A stretch of 64,000 nucleotides of DNA from Lichenifustis flavocetrariae (lineage in GTDB: Bacteria > Pseudomonadota > Alphaproteobacteria > Rhizobiales > Beijerinckiaceae): positions 99,443-163,442 of the forward strand of contig NZ_JAMOIM010000016.1 in NCBI RefSeq assembly GCF_026130545.1. Reading direction: 5' to 3'. Made by a program: the position numbers and the translations under genes. Position 1 is the stretch's first letter. Every line of letters starts with the position of its first letter. Of this stretch, positions 50,711-60,011 are shown in pieces. Below the pieces are notes generated by a model that saw nothing but the letters and a program-made list of their open reading frames with translations, was not told the DNA's origin and ran no database searches.

Positions 50711-51951
50711 AGGGAACTCCAGTGTTGGGGGGCAGCCACGCCGCCGCGAGGCGGCGACACGTCGCGATAGAGTTTGGTCAACTCCTGCTGGAACGCCGGC
50801 TCGGTTTTCCATCGCGTGCCGGAAACCGGATCTGCTCCGGCCAGCATCGTGTCGGTCGCCCGTCGCGACAGATCGACGACGAACCGCGCCCGCTCGGCCT
50901 GCCGCGCCTCGACGCGCGCCGGCACCACGCCGAGCGGCTCGCCCGCATCGAGCGCCAGCCTGATCTCGTCGACAGTCACACAGGCATCTTCGCAAGCCTG
51001 AGTCGCGCCCTGACCCAGCGTCGGCACCATCGGGTGCGCGGCATCGCCCGCCAGCAGGATACCGGCCTTGTGGCCGTAGGTCACGGTGCCCTCCTGCAGT
51101 CGCGCCCAATGGATACGGCTCGCATAACGCGTGATGGAGTCGATGAGAAAGGCCGCTTCGCGCGAGGGCTCACCCTCTGTCGGCAGATAGGCCTGCCGCA
51201 AGGCCGCCGGCTGTTTCATCGCCTCCGGGATTTGGCCGCCGGCCGGAATCGGGAAGGAGCCGGCGCAATAGACGAAATCGCCCGGCACCTTGTAGGCGAG
51301 AAGCCGGTTGGGGCCGTTGAACCATTGGCCGTAATCGTCGATCGGACAATCCGGCCCGGCCGGGAACAGAACGCGGTAAAGGCAGACATTGAGAAAACTC
51401 GGCGTCTCGGGACCGCCCAGGACGAATTGGCGCACGGCTGAATAACGGCCGTCCCCGGCGATCAGCAGGTCGATCCCGTTGAGGCGACGGAGGTCACTGG
51501 TAGCGCGATTCACCCATGTCACGAACGTACCGTTGTCGTCCTGACCACAGCCCGTGAGCTCGGCATTGTATACCAGCGTGTCGCTCAGCGGTTGGCGCAG
51601 CAACGCGTAGAGCTCCGCCCAGCGGATGCGGATGCCGGGATTGTCGGCGACGGCATCGAGCCGCAAGTCCATCAGCGCCTGACCATTCGTCAAAGCGATC
51701 GTCCAGACGCTCCATGGGAGGCTATTGCAAACGATCGTCTCCGCCTCGTTCGGCAGATACCATCGCATCGCCTTGATCGCATTCGGGCCGATGTTGAGCC
51801 CGGTACCGGCTTCTTCCTGCTCCTGCGGTGCGACACGTTCGAGGCATATCAGCTCGCAATCCGTACGGTCCCGCAGGCCCGACGCAATGAGGCTTCCAGC
51901 GATGCCGGCACCTGCAATGACAATCCTTGGTTTGCGATCCGATGTCGACAA
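50707..51951 (-). CDS. FAD-dependent monooxygenase (PHBH/HpxO-like)
   Basis: The protein has 414 residues from a TTG at 51951 with AAGGA upstream; an ATG at 52038 adds 29 unconserved residues. VIAGAGIAGSLIASGL is the ADP-binding loop, and GIDLLIAGDGRYSAVR and ILLAGDAAHPMVPTLGQGATQACEDA are the DG and GD motifs of class A flavin monooxygenases. Relatives hydroxylate aromatic or N-heterocyclic rings (salicylate, 6-hydroxynicotinate, urate). As the first gene of a nucleobase operon it is a candidate for oxidising the ring before ring-opening. That role is inferred. Confidence 0.82.
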   Translation of the reverse strand: MSTSDRKPRIVIAGAGIAGSLIASGLRDRTDCELICLERVAPQEQEEAGTGLNIGPNAIKAMRWYLPNEAETIVCNSLPWSVWTIALTNGQALMDLRLDAVADNPGIRIRWAELYALLRQPLSDTLVYNAELTGCGQDDNGTFVTWVNRATSDLRRLNGIDLLIAGDGRYSAVRQFVLGGPETPSFLNVCLYRVLFPAGPDCPIDDYGQWFNGPNRLLAYKVPGDFVYCAGSFPIPAGGQIPEAMKQPAALRQAYLPTEGEPSREAAFLIDSITRYASRIHWARLQEGTVTYGHKAGILLAGDAAHPMVPTLGQGATQACEDACVTVDEIRLALDAGEPLGVVPARVEARQAERARFVVDLSRRATDTMLAGADPVSGTRWKTEPAFQQELTKLYRDVSPPRGGVAAPQHWSSL

Positions 51952-52405
51952 ATCATGTCCTTGCTGCAGAACTGATGCTGTAAGACGTCTGACGACAGAC
52001 GAACATGAAATGGTCCATCGCGCAAGATGGCCGTGCATGAACGTCGTAGAGCTTCGCAGTCATTGCCCAAATTTTGATCGCCCGCGATTGGATGAACGCA
52101 GCATTCGATCGGCGCTCCGTAGAAACGATCGCGTGCGCGGTGTCTAATTATTACGCCGACCATGACGAATCCGAGCAGTTTGCGGATACGATGCGCGATC
52201 CTGATCAAATTTCAGGCTTTGAAAACCCAGGATGATTGCGCATTCTTTGTTGGATCAATTCTAGATGAGCGATCGATGTCGGTCGTGGCGACCGTCAGCA
52301 ACTCTCTGACTGAATCTTTTCGACGAACGCAATGGCTGAATTCGCAAAATCGCGCAGCCTACTTCCCTCTTCTGACGAGCATGCGTCGCAACGCGGAGCA
52401 TTCCC
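51952..52405. promoter_or_regulatory. divergent intergenic region between the catabolic operon and the ECF transporter operon
   Basis: About 450 bases, visibly more AT-rich than the surroundings, separate two long divergent operons and must hold both promoters. I looked for a TPP riboswitch because of the YkoE-type transporter, but the conserved CTGAGA and GAACCTGATC boxes are absent. Several AT-rich half-palindromes are present (for example TTGGATCAATTCTAG at 52253), with no clear regulator match. Confidence 0.5.
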
Positions 52406-53101
52406 ATGAGCATCGGTACCCTATACTTGATTGTCGCGATCATTGCTGTCGCGCTCGCCGTGGTGGCGTTTTTCATCAATCGCGGGAACGGCCGCGTCAT
52501 GGTGGGCTTCACGCTCATGGAAATCGTGATCATGGCCGTGATCGGCGTGATCAATGGCGTCCTCGGCACACCTAACGCCATGCTGGGTCGGCTGTTCATG
52601 ACATTTTCCGGCAGCTATGGCTTTCTGGCGTTTGCCGCCATCTGCGGCGGCTTCTATGTCGCCGGTCCGTTGTGCGGCTACATCATCCGCAAGCCGGGCG
52701 CCGCAACCCTCGCCGAAACCATGAACGGCGTCGCGCAGGTGCTGTCTGGCAACCCGAACGGAATCATGGTGCTCGCGGCAGGCTTCCTGCAGGGGTTCAT
52801 GTCGGACGTCGCCTTCGCGTTCTACGGCTACCGCAAGTGGACGCTGTCGGTGCTGGCGCTCTCCGGCGCACTCGCCCCCATCCTTCAGCAAATTCCGGAG
52901 GTGTACTTCTTCGGCGTCGGCGATATGGGCATCAGCTACAACCTGCTCGCCTTGATCATCCGGATGGGAAGTGGCGCCCTTTACGCCATCATCCTGGTGA
53001 AGCCGATCGCCCTTGCCTTGCTGCGCGCCGGCGTGCTGCGCGGCACCCAGCTTGCGGCCGACGAGCGCCCGCTCGCTACAACGACGCAGAAGCTTGCCTG
53101 A
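52406..53101 (+). CDS. ECF transporter S component, YkoE/ABC_cobalt family
   Basis: The protein has 231 residues and about six membrane helices. IIRKPGAATLAETMNGVAQVLSGN and FLQGFMSDVAFAFYGYRKW are the conserved blocks of YkoE, the substrate-binding subunit of YkoEDC-type importers (thiamine and its hydroxymethylpyrimidine moiety in Bacillus). It heads a compact S-AA'-T operon, three bases before the ATPase. Because the surrounding genes degrade N-heterocycles, the ligand may be a pyrimidine rather than thiamine. Confidence 0.85.
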   Translation: MSIGTLYLIVAIIAVALAVVAFFINRGNGRVMVGFTLMEIVIMAVIGVINGVLGTPNAMLGRLFMTFSGSYGFLAFAAICGGFYVAGPLCGYIIRKPGAATLAETMNGVAQVLSGNPNGIMVLAAGFLQGFMSDVAFAFYGYRKWTLSVLALSGALAPILQQIPEVYFFGVGDMGISYNLLALIIRMGSGALYAIILVKPIALALLRAGVLRGTQLAADERPLATTTQKLA

Positions 53102-53103
53102 GG

Positions 53104-54918
53104 ATGACGATGGTTGATGTGGCGACACCCGCGACCGTCTCACAATCTGTGTCGCGGGTCGTCGTCGATCTCCAATCGATATCTTATACTTACGAGGGAG
53201 AGGGCCAACCCGTTCTGAACGACATTTCGTTCCAGGTGGATGACGGCGAGTTCGTCTTGATCCTCGGCCCGAGCGGGTGCGGCAAGAGCACCCTGCTGCA
53301 ACTCTTTAATGGCACGATCCCGCATACCCTTAAGGGCGCTCTTGCCGGGGAGGCCTCCATCTGCGGCCACGCGCTGACGACAACGAAGGTCGCGACCTTC
53401 GCGACCGACGTCGGCATGGTGTTCCAGGATCCCGATGCCCAGATCATCTGCACCCGGGTTCGGGACGAGGTGTGCTTCGGGCTCGAAAATCTTTGCCGTC
53501 CAGCCGCCGAGATCATGGAGCAGCAGGTCGAGGCGCTGCGGCTCGTTGGCCTCGATGGCTTCGGCGACCGGTCCGTGTTTGACCTGTCGGGCGGCCAGAA
53601 GCAGCGCGTCAGCATCGCGGCCGTTCTCGCCGTCCGCCCCCGCCTCCTTGTTCTTGACGAGCCGACGGCCAACCTCGATCCGGCTGGCATGGCGGACGTG
53701 TTCGTTCTGTTGCACGCCCTGCACAAGGCCGGCACCACAATCGTGATGGTGGAACATCGGGTCGACGAACTGGCCGACCGGGTGTCGCGGGTGATCATGA
53801 TGGATCGCGGCCGCATGACTTTCGACGGCCCTCCCCGCGAGGCCTTTTCCCAGCCGCGCGCGGCGCGATCGGAAGAGGGTGATGTGGTGCCCGTGAGCGC
53901 CTGGTTTCCGCAGGCGGCCGAATTCGCCCTGGCGCTCGGCACCGCGTGCGGCGTGCCGATACAGGCAAAGGATATGCCACTCAACGTGGCCGAGGCGGTA
54001 ACCTTGGGTGAGCGTTTCATCGGTGTTGCCGCGGTCATGCCATCCGTACCCGCCGCTTCAATGTCGAGCCCCGAAACGACGCCGCTGCTGCGCGTCCAGC
54101 ATCTGTCGTTCGGCTACGACCGGGTCGAGCCGATTCTCGACGATGTGAACTTCGACCTTGGTCGCGGACGCCTCGTCGCAATCTGCGGACGCAACGGCTC
54201 GGGCAAGACCACGCTTGCGCGTCTCGTCATGGGGATCAACGACGCACCACGGAAAACGATCTTCTTGAACGGAAAAGACCTGAGCGCTCTCGGGCCGAAG
54301 GAGATTTCGGCCGAGGTCGGGTATGTGTTCCAGAATCCGGACCATCAGTTCGTCACCGACCGGGTTTGGGACGAAGTCGCCTACGGTTTGACCGTGCGGG
54401 GCTATGCGGACGACGCTATCCGGATGCGGGTCGATGAGGTGCTCGGCATCGTCGACCTCGCCCGCTATGCGGAACGCTCGCCGTTCAGCCTCAGCCTCGG
54501 CGAGCGCCGGCGCTTGAGCGTCGCCACAATGCTGGTGCTCGAGCCCCGTCTCCTGATCCTTGATGAGCCGACGATCGGCCAGGATCACGAAAGAGCCCAA
54601 CTTCTCATGGGTCTGATGGTGCGCTTGCGTGAGCGGTACAATACTACCGTCCTAATGATCACCCATGACGTCCGGCTCGTGGCGGAATGGGCTGATCGGG
54701 TCCTGGTGCTGAGCCGTGGGCGCTTGTTGTTCGACGGCACGCCAGAGAACATGTTCGCTGATGAGGCTCTTCTCGCGGCAGGCGGTCTGCTGACGCCGCC
54801 CGTCTTCGACATCAGCCGTCGCATCGCGGCCGCCCTCCCCGCTGGGCCGGTCAGGCCCACCCTGTCGGTGCCGGCTCTGGTCGATGCGATCGTGAAATCC
54901 CGAAAGGTGGCGGCATGA
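53104..54918 (+). CDS. ECF transporter energy-coupling ATPase, fused A-A' (YkoD-like)
   Basis: The protein has 604 residues and two EcfA domains. NBD1 has GPSGCGKSTLLQLFNG, FQDPDAQIICTRVRDEVCFGLEN (the ECF Q-helix), LSGGQKQRVSIAAVLA and LLVLDEPTANLDP. NBD2 has GRNGSGKTTLARLVMG, FQNPDHQFVTDRVWDEVAYGLTV, the signature LSLGERRRLSVATML and LLILDEPTIGQD. It couples ATP hydrolysis to the S and T components. The start is the ATG at 53104; the ATG at 53110 is an alternative. Confidence 0.9.
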   Translation: MTMVDVATPATVSQSVSRVVVDLQSISYTYEGEGQPVLNDISFQVDDGEFVLILGPSGCGKSTLLQLFNGTIPHTLKGALAGEASICGHALTTTKVATFATDVGMVFQDPDAQIICTRVRDEVCFGLENLCRPAAEIMEQQVEALRLVGLDGFGDRSVFDLSGGQKQRVSIAAVLAVRPRLLVLDEPTANLDPAGMADVFVLLHALHKAGTTIVMVEHRVDELADRVSRVIMMDRGRMTFDGPPREAFSQPRAARSEEGDVVPVSAWFPQAAEFALALGTACGVPIQAKDMPLNVAEAVTLGERFIGVAAVMPSVPAASMSSPETTPLLRVQHLSFGYDRVEPILDDVNFDLGRGRLVAICGRNGSGKTTLARLVMGINDAPRKTIFLNGKDLSALGPKEISAEVGYVFQNPDHQFVTDRVWDEVAYGLTVRGYADDAIRMRVDEVLGIVDLARYAERSPFSLSLGERRRLSVATMLVLEPRLLILDEPTIGQDHERAQLLMGLMVRLRERYNTTVLMITHDVRLVAEWADRVLVLSRGRLLFDGTPENMFADEALLAAGGLLTPPVFDISRRIAAALPAGPVRPTLSVPALVDAIVKSRKVAA

Positions 54919-55727
54919 GGCGTTCGGCGGTCTTCCAGTTCCGGTCTGGAGCCTCGTTCTTCCACCGCCTCGATCCACTCAGCAAATTCGCCTGGCTGGT
55001 CGGCATATCGCTGCTGGCCTTCGGCGCCTACATCGCGTGGGTGCAGATCGTCATCACCGGCATCGTGCTGTTCACGGCGCTGGTTCTGGCGCGCCTCTCT
55101 CCGGTCGAGATCTGGCGTGGCACCTGGCTCTTCGTCATCGCCTGCACGAGCTTTCTCGTCATTCAGACCTTGACGCTGCCCGGCACGCATGTGGCGTTCC
55201 GCATCGCCGGCCATCCGATCTACGCCGAAAGCTTCGACTACGCGCTCGCCTCCGCCCTGCGCATCTACACGATCATCCTGTCGTCGCTGGTGTTCGTGCG
55301 AACCACAGACCCGCGAGAGCTCGCCATCGCGCTCGTCACGCAGATGAAGGTGCCCTACCGCATCGCTTATGCGTTCTTCATCGCGCTGCGGATCATTCCG
55401 ACCATCGAGGATGAGATCAAGACCATCGGGGCCGCTCAAGCCGTGCGCGGCGTGGCCCGCCAGGGCGGCATCGCGGGCCGTATCCGCGAGATGAAGCGCT
55501 ATTCGATGCCGTTGCTTGTCGGCAGCCTCCGGAAAGCTTCAATGATGGTGATGTCCATGGAAGCGCGCGCCTTTGGTGCGTTTCCAAAGCGTACTTTCGT
55601 CGAGCCGCCGCGCATGACGGCCTCGGGCGTGGTTGTTCGAACCGTAACGATCGCGGCCGTCGTCGCGTGGTACGCCGCCCTGGCGACCGGCCTTGTCCAC
55701 ACGATGTACGTGCTCGCGCCGGCTTGA
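54915..55727 (+). CDS. ECF transporter transmembrane T component (YkoC/EcfT-like)
   Basis: The protein has 270 residues. SFFHRLDPLSKFAWLVGISLLAFG is the CbiQ/EcfT N-terminus. The coupling-helix motifs are seen as AAQAVRGVARQGGI and MEARAFGAF, the conserved A-R-G-like pair. Four or five membrane helices are present. It overlaps the ATPase stop by 4 bases and completes the ECF transporter. It ends 18 bases before a convergent pseudogene. Confidence 0.9.
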   Translation: MRRSAVFQFRSGASFFHRLDPLSKFAWLVGISLLAFGAYIAWVQIVITGIVLFTALVLARLSPVEIWRGTWLFVIACTSFLVIQTLTLPGTHVAFRIAGHPIYAESFDYALASALRIYTIILSSLVFVRTTDPRELAIALVTQMKVPYRIAYAFFIALRIIPTIEDEIKTIGAAQAVRGVARQGGIAGRIREMKRYSMPLLVGSLRKASMMVMSMEARAFGAFPKRTFVEPPRMTASGVVVRTVTIAAVVAWYAALATGLVHTMYVLAPA

Positions 55728-55745
55728 GGGGTCAGTCCGCGCTGC

Positions 55746-56977
55746 TCAGCCTGCCAAGGTCATCTGTGAAAATCTCCAGGCCGGTCCGTGGGTGTGCTCG
55801 AACGACCGTCCAAATGCCAGTAAGCTCGAATCGCTGCCGAACCGGCCAATGAACTGTCCACCGAGCGGGAGCCCTGCCTTGGAGAACCCAAGCGGCAAAG
55901 CCAGGCCGGGGTTGCCAACGACATTCACCCAGCCTGTGTAGACCGCATGGCCGCGCGGGCCGACCGGACGCCCGTCAATTTCAGGCGGAAAGGCTTCGGC
56001 GGCCGGCCAGGGCAGTGCGGTGGCGCTCGGCGTGAAGATCAGATCATAGTCTTGGAACAGGGCGGCGACGCGGCGACGGAAGCTTGCGACGGTTGCGAGC
56101 GCCTCGACATAATCCGCCGCCGACAAACCCTCGCCTTCCTGGGCCACGGCCTAAATCGACGGGCCGCCGGCTCCGCGCAACGATCTCGGGATCAAGCGGC
56201 GCGTCGTCGAAACGCGGCACGTAGAGAATGCGCAGTCGTGTCGGCTCAAGCGTCAGCGGAACCGCGATCAGCGCTGAGCGCGGATCGCGGTGATCCGAGC
56301 CGCCGAGCACCGAATCGAGCACGATTGTGTCGGCGACGGACCGGGTCAGGATCCCGACGACCTCGCAATCGGCCCCGGTCTCCGGGAACCCGTCACCTCG
56401 GGCTATGTGGCCGATCGACGGCTTAAACCCCACGAGCCCCGTATGCGACGCGGGCCCTGCGGATGGAGCCGCCGCCATCGGTGCCGATCGCCGCCGGCAC
56501 AAAGCCGGCCGCGACGCTAGCGACGGCGCCGCCGCTCGAACCCCCGGGGGTGAGCGCTGGATTCCAGGGGTTGCCCGTCGTGCCGAACAGGCAGTTCGAC
56601 GTGTAACCTTCGAGGGTCAGTTCGGGAAAATTGGTTTTGCCGACGATGACGACACCCGCACGCCGCAGCCGGTCGACAGGGATCTCGTCTTGTTCGGGCA
56701 CGTGATCCGCGTAGGCAACGCTACCCCAGATCGCCCGGAGACCGCCGACCAGGAGGTTGTCCTTGATCGTCATGGGTATACCATCCAGCGCGGAACGCGG
56801 CGCGCCGGCCTTCCAACGCGCGGCGCTCGCGGTCGCTACTGCCCTGGCACTCTGCGCATCGAGCGTGACGACACTGTTCAGCGCCGGGTCGAGCTCCGCG
56901 ATGCGGTCGAAGCAGACATTTACCACGTCTACCGGATCGAGGCGACCTGCCCGATAGTCGGCGTGGAGTTCAACCAC
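55746..56977 (-). pseudogene. amidase signature family enzyme, frameshifted and internally deleted
   Basis: The first frame (from GTG 56977) has the amidase Lys in PMTIKDNLLVGGLRA and the GGSSGGAVASVAAGFVPAAIGTDGGGSIR catalytic Ser-Ser region. After SIR an extra base (near 56455) shifts the reading to GPASHTGLVGFKPSIGHIARG in a second frame. That frame dies near 56150-56190, where roughly 60-90 expected residues are missing. A third segment, AQEGEGLSAADYVEALATVA to PSATALPWPA, carries the C-terminal part. Two breaks make it a pseudogene. In Rhodococcus an amidase of this superfamily (ureidomalonase) follows barbiturase, and this gene lies 20 bases after a barbiturase-family gene. Confidence 0.85.
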
Positions 56978-56997
56978 ACCCTTTTACCAGATCGGAG

Positions 56998-58104
56998 TCA
57001 TCGTGCCTCCGCGATGACTGCCAACAAGCCACCGCCATCGGGACCCTGGTGTTCGGCACCACCGGACACGAAGATGCGGCCGTCGCCCATGATGGCGCTC
57101 GCCACCCCGCCCAGAGCCGCACGGATGTGGCGCTGCGCGTTGATGTCGGTGTCGTCGAGCATGGTGTGGCGAAAGCCGCGGATCGTGCCCTTCGGGTCCG
57201 GCATGCCCTTGACAAGGACGGCTTTGATGCGCCCGCGATCGGCCTCCGCAACGGCCGGGAATGAGGGAATGCCAAGCTCGTCGAGCGTGGCATGTATGGC
57301 GCCGATGTCGAGCGCGTCAGCCATCGGGCGATGGGCGATCCGCAACGGCCCGCTCCAGCGGAGCGAATTGCCGAATGCGATAATCTCCGTGCGGGTGATC
57401 TCGATGCCCGAGGACACGCTCACGCGGGACGAAAAGAGCGTCATGTCATCGCCGATCGCGGAGTCCGTCAGCCGCGCGCGCGACACGTCACCGAGCGTCA
57501 AGGCCGCTCCAAGCGCGGCTGCGGAACGGGACAGTGCCATGGCGCGGTTGGTATCGGCGGTCACGACATCCGCGCCTCGCTCGCGCGCCTCTTGAATGCG
57601 CGCAGAGGTGAGGCCGGGTGCCTTGACCTGGACAAACTCGACTTCGTCCACACCCAGGCCGGCCTCGCCGATCGCAACCTCCACGGCCCGCGCGGTCACT
57701 TCCAGCTGCGCCATGCGGCCCACCGCTTCGGCCGGCACCGGATCCGCAAAGGCGATGCCGATCGCGAGGGCCGGCGCACTCGCACGCTGCGCGGCGGGAA
57801 CACGGGCGAAGATCGTCATGTGCGGACTGAGCACCCCCTCGGTGCCGCCCGAAAGCACGCACGGCACCCGGAGCATCGCTTCATCCGGCGTGATGCCAAG
57901 CTGCCTGGCGAGCAGCAGCATGAGCGACTGCGTGAAGTAGCCCCGCGTAAAATCGTTGACGCCGCCGTTGCCTTCCGTTTTGCCAATCACGGCCACGACA
58001 TGAGCAGGCTCGAGCTGACCCGCATCGAACAGCTGGCTCAAGGGCGAAACGTCGCTTGGGCCCGCCATGCTCAGGCGGAACACCCGTGTTTCAAAGGAAG
58101 TCAC
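56998..58104 (-). CDS. ring-opening amidohydrolase (barbiturase / cyanuric acid hydrolase family)
   Basis: The protein has 368 residues from a GTG at 58104 that overlaps the upstream stop (GTGA). It is built of three similar units. Lys-Ser pairs fall at the family positions: K42 (GKTEGNGG) with S85 (VLSGGTEGVLSPH), K161 (VQVKAPGLT) with S231/S232 (VSSGIE), and K299 (VKGMPDPKGTIRG) with S347 (FVSGGAEHQGPDGGG). The C-terminal EHQGPxGGG motif is intact. The enzyme hydrolyses a cyclic imide ring such as barbiturate or cyanuric acid. Which one cannot be told by eye; the amidase pseudogene next to it favours barbiturate. Confidence 0.9.
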   Translation of the reverse strand: MTSFETRVFRLSMAGPSDVSPLSQLFDAGQLEPAHVVAVIGKTEGNGGVNDFTRGYFTQSLMLLLARQLGITPDEAMLRVPCVLSGGTEGVLSPHMTIFARVPAAQRASAPALAIGIAFADPVPAEAVGRMAQLEVTARAVEVAIGEAGLGVDEVEFVQVKAPGLTSARIQEARERGADVVTADTNRAMALSRSAAALGAALTLGDVSRARLTDSAIGDDMTLFSSRVSVSSGIEITRTEIIAFGNSLRWSGPLRIAHRPMADALDIGAIHATLDELGIPSFPAVAEADRGRIKAVLVKGMPDPKGTIRGFRHTMLDDTDINAQRHIRAALGGVASAIMGDGRIFVSGGAEHQGPDGGGLLAVIAEAR

Positions 58105-59201
58105 ACCCGCACCACGGCGGCGATCGGCGCCTCGCTTGGCGCGCATTGGTGTTCGGTGCCGCCCGACACGAAGATGGCGGGATCGCCGGTGACACTGGCG
58201 ATCACGGCGCCGAGTGCGGCGCGGGCGTGCCGCTCGTAGTTGATGTCCGCATCCGACAGCATGGTGTTGCGACGGCCGCGGATGGCTCCAGTCGGGCTCG
58301 CTTCCGCCTTGGCGAAGATGGCCGCGATGCGGTCCGCGTCGTCGCGCGTCGGATTGCAGTCGAACGGTAGGTCCGCGTCACGCAGCGCAGCCCTGACCCC
58401 GTCGGCGTCGATGGCATCCGCCAGCACGGCGTGGCCGATGCGGAACGCACCCGATGCAGAGGCAGAATTGCCGAACAGCAGCACTTCGCAGTTCTTCAGC
58501 TCCCCGCCCGCCGAGGTCGAGGCGACCGGCGAGAAAAGATCGAAACGTTTCGCAATGATGGCGTCGGATAGATCGGCCACCTCCACCTCTCCGAGCCCGA
58601 GAGCGACGCCAAGCGCGGTGGCGCCGCGGGCATAGGGTTTCGAGCCATTGGGGTCGCGTGTCACCAGGGTTTTGCCCCGCTTGTCGGCATCGGCGATACT
58701 GGCGGGCGTGAGTAGCGGTCCCTTGACCTGGACGTAGTGGACATCGGCCGGGTCGGTGATGCCCGTCGCGGCGAGACAGCGTTTCACGGCCGCCGCCACC
58801 TCCTCCACCTGCGCCATCGTCCCCGCCTCCTCCGGGCGAATGTCGCGTGTCACCTCGATTGCGAGCGCGAGGCGGCCGCCCGGCAGGCCGCCGGCGCTGC
58901 TCGGCTTACGGGTAAAGATTGTCGCGTGCGGCGACAGCACGCCCTCGCAGCCGCCCGACCACACGAATGCGATGCGCCGGCCGACCTCTTCCGGCGAGCA
59001 CTCGAGGAAGCGGGCGAGCAGCAGCTGGTAGGACAGGGTCGCGAAGCCGCGGGTGAAATCGTTGGCGCCGCCGTTGCCCTCGGTCTTACCGATCGATGCC
59101 ACGATCGCCGCGGGATCGAACGTGCCGGCTTCGATCAAGCGCTCGAGCTCGGACACGCCGCTCGGCGCATTCATCGCCACCTTGTGGGCGCCGATTTCCA
59201 T
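58101..59201 (-). CDS. ring-opening amidohydrolase (barbiturase / cyanuric acid hydrolase family), second copy
   Basis: The protein has 366 residues. K39 (GKTEGNGG), S82 (VWSGGCEGVLSPH), K160 (VQVKGPLLTP), S230 (TSAGGE), K298 (FAKAEASPTGAIRGRR) and S346 (FVSGGTEHQ) align with the three Lys-Ser pairs of the family. After EHQ the usual GPxGGGP is replaced by CAPSEAP, and SGGT is SGGC, so it differs from its neighbour at conserved positions. The two proteins are clearly diverged paralogues in one operon. They could have different ring substrates or form a mixed assembly. Confidence 0.9.
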   Translation of the reverse strand: MEIGAHKVAMNAPSGVSELERLIEAGTFDPAAIVASIGKTEGNGGANDFTRGFATLSYQLLLARFLECSPEEVGRRIAFVWSGGCEGVLSPHATIFTRKPSSAGGLPGGRLALAIEVTRDIRPEEAGTMAQVEEVAAAVKRCLAATGITDPADVHYVQVKGPLLTPASIADADKRGKTLVTRDPNGSKPYARGATALGVALGLGEVEVADLSDAIIAKRFDLFSPVASTSAGGELKNCEVLLFGNSASASGAFRIGHAVLADAIDADGVRAALRDADLPFDCNPTRDDADRIAAIFAKAEASPTGAIRGRRNTMLSDADINYERHARAALGAVIASVTGDPAIFVSGGTEHQCAPSEAPIAAVVRV

Positions 59202-59225
59202 GTTCGCTCCTCTGTTATTGCCGCG

Positions 59226-59966
59226 TTACTGCGCGCCGTCGGACAGCATGGCGGCTTGCGCGCCGGCGGTTCCGAACGCTGCTTCAATCACGGGTTTCTT
59301 GCCGTCAATACGGGCGCGCATGAGCCGCGCCAGTTGGGCGCTGCGCCGGCGCCGCAGCAGAACAATCATGCGCTCATATTCTTCGACAGCCTTGCGCCAC
59401 TACGCGGGCGTCTTGTGCGCGATGTAGCGCGCACGCGCCACGCGGCCCATCAGGTTGGCGTAGACATCGGACAGCGTGCTGATACGTGCCGCACGCATGA
59501 GGCCGTCGTGGATCGCCCGATTGTGGACGAAATAGACGGCCTCATCACCGCAGCGCCACGCCGCCATCATAGCCGCATTGTCCGCAGCGATCGCGTCGAT
59601 TTCATCGTCTGTGATGCGAGCGCAAGCCAGTTCCACCGCCGTGGCTTCGAGGCCGGCGATTACGGCCAGAACGTCCTCGATCTCGGTAGCCGAAAGATGG
59701 GTCACACGGGCGCCGCTGTTCGGCAGCAAGTGGAGAAGGCCCTGAGTCGCGAGGATCTTGATCGCCTCGCGCAAGGGGGTGCGCGAAATGCCGAAGCGTT
59801 CGGAGAGCTCCAGTTCGTTGACGCGTGACAGCGGCGGTAGGTCGCCCGACATGACCAAGGCCCGCAGCTGGTCCGCCACGTGGTCGTGCAGATAGCGACG
59901 GTAAAGGGCGAGATCGGCGACGATGCGGGTCATGCGATGGCGAGGTGCACCTTGCGACATCAGCAT
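59226..59966 (-). pseudogene. GntR family regulator (FCD/FadR type) with an in-frame amber stop
   Basis: The winged helix has VNELELSERFGISRTPLREAIKIL, followed by an FCD domain (LSATEIEDVLAVIAGLEATAVELA, VYFVHNRAIHDGLMRAA). The frame stops at TAG (59402-59400) right after AHKTPA. The same frame then continues WRKAVEEYERMIVLLRRRRS for 57 further sense codons to a TAA at 59226, which is the expected last helices of the FCD domain. A single C-to-T change (CAG to TAG) would explain this. The 188-residue product might keep DNA binding but would lack part of the ligand domain. It is divergent from the aminotransferase remnant. Confidence 0.8.
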
Positions 59967-60011
59967 TTATAATACAAAAATCAGAAGTCTCGACAAGCTC
60001 CGGTTGCTTCC
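59967..60011. promoter_or_regulatory. short divergent regulatory spacer with an FCD-type half-site
   Basis: The 45 bases between divergent starts contain TTTATAATACAAAAA; its complement holds TTGTAT, the half-site common in FCD-GntR operators. The regulator would be expected to act here on both its own operon and the aminotransferase. Confidence 0.35.

Noticed and set aside
51952..52405. Possible TPP riboswitch upstream of the YkoE-type gene
   Set aside because: A short GATCCTGATCAAAT resembles part of the thi box, but the CTGAGA and the GCG-AGGGA boxes and the pairing partners are missing.
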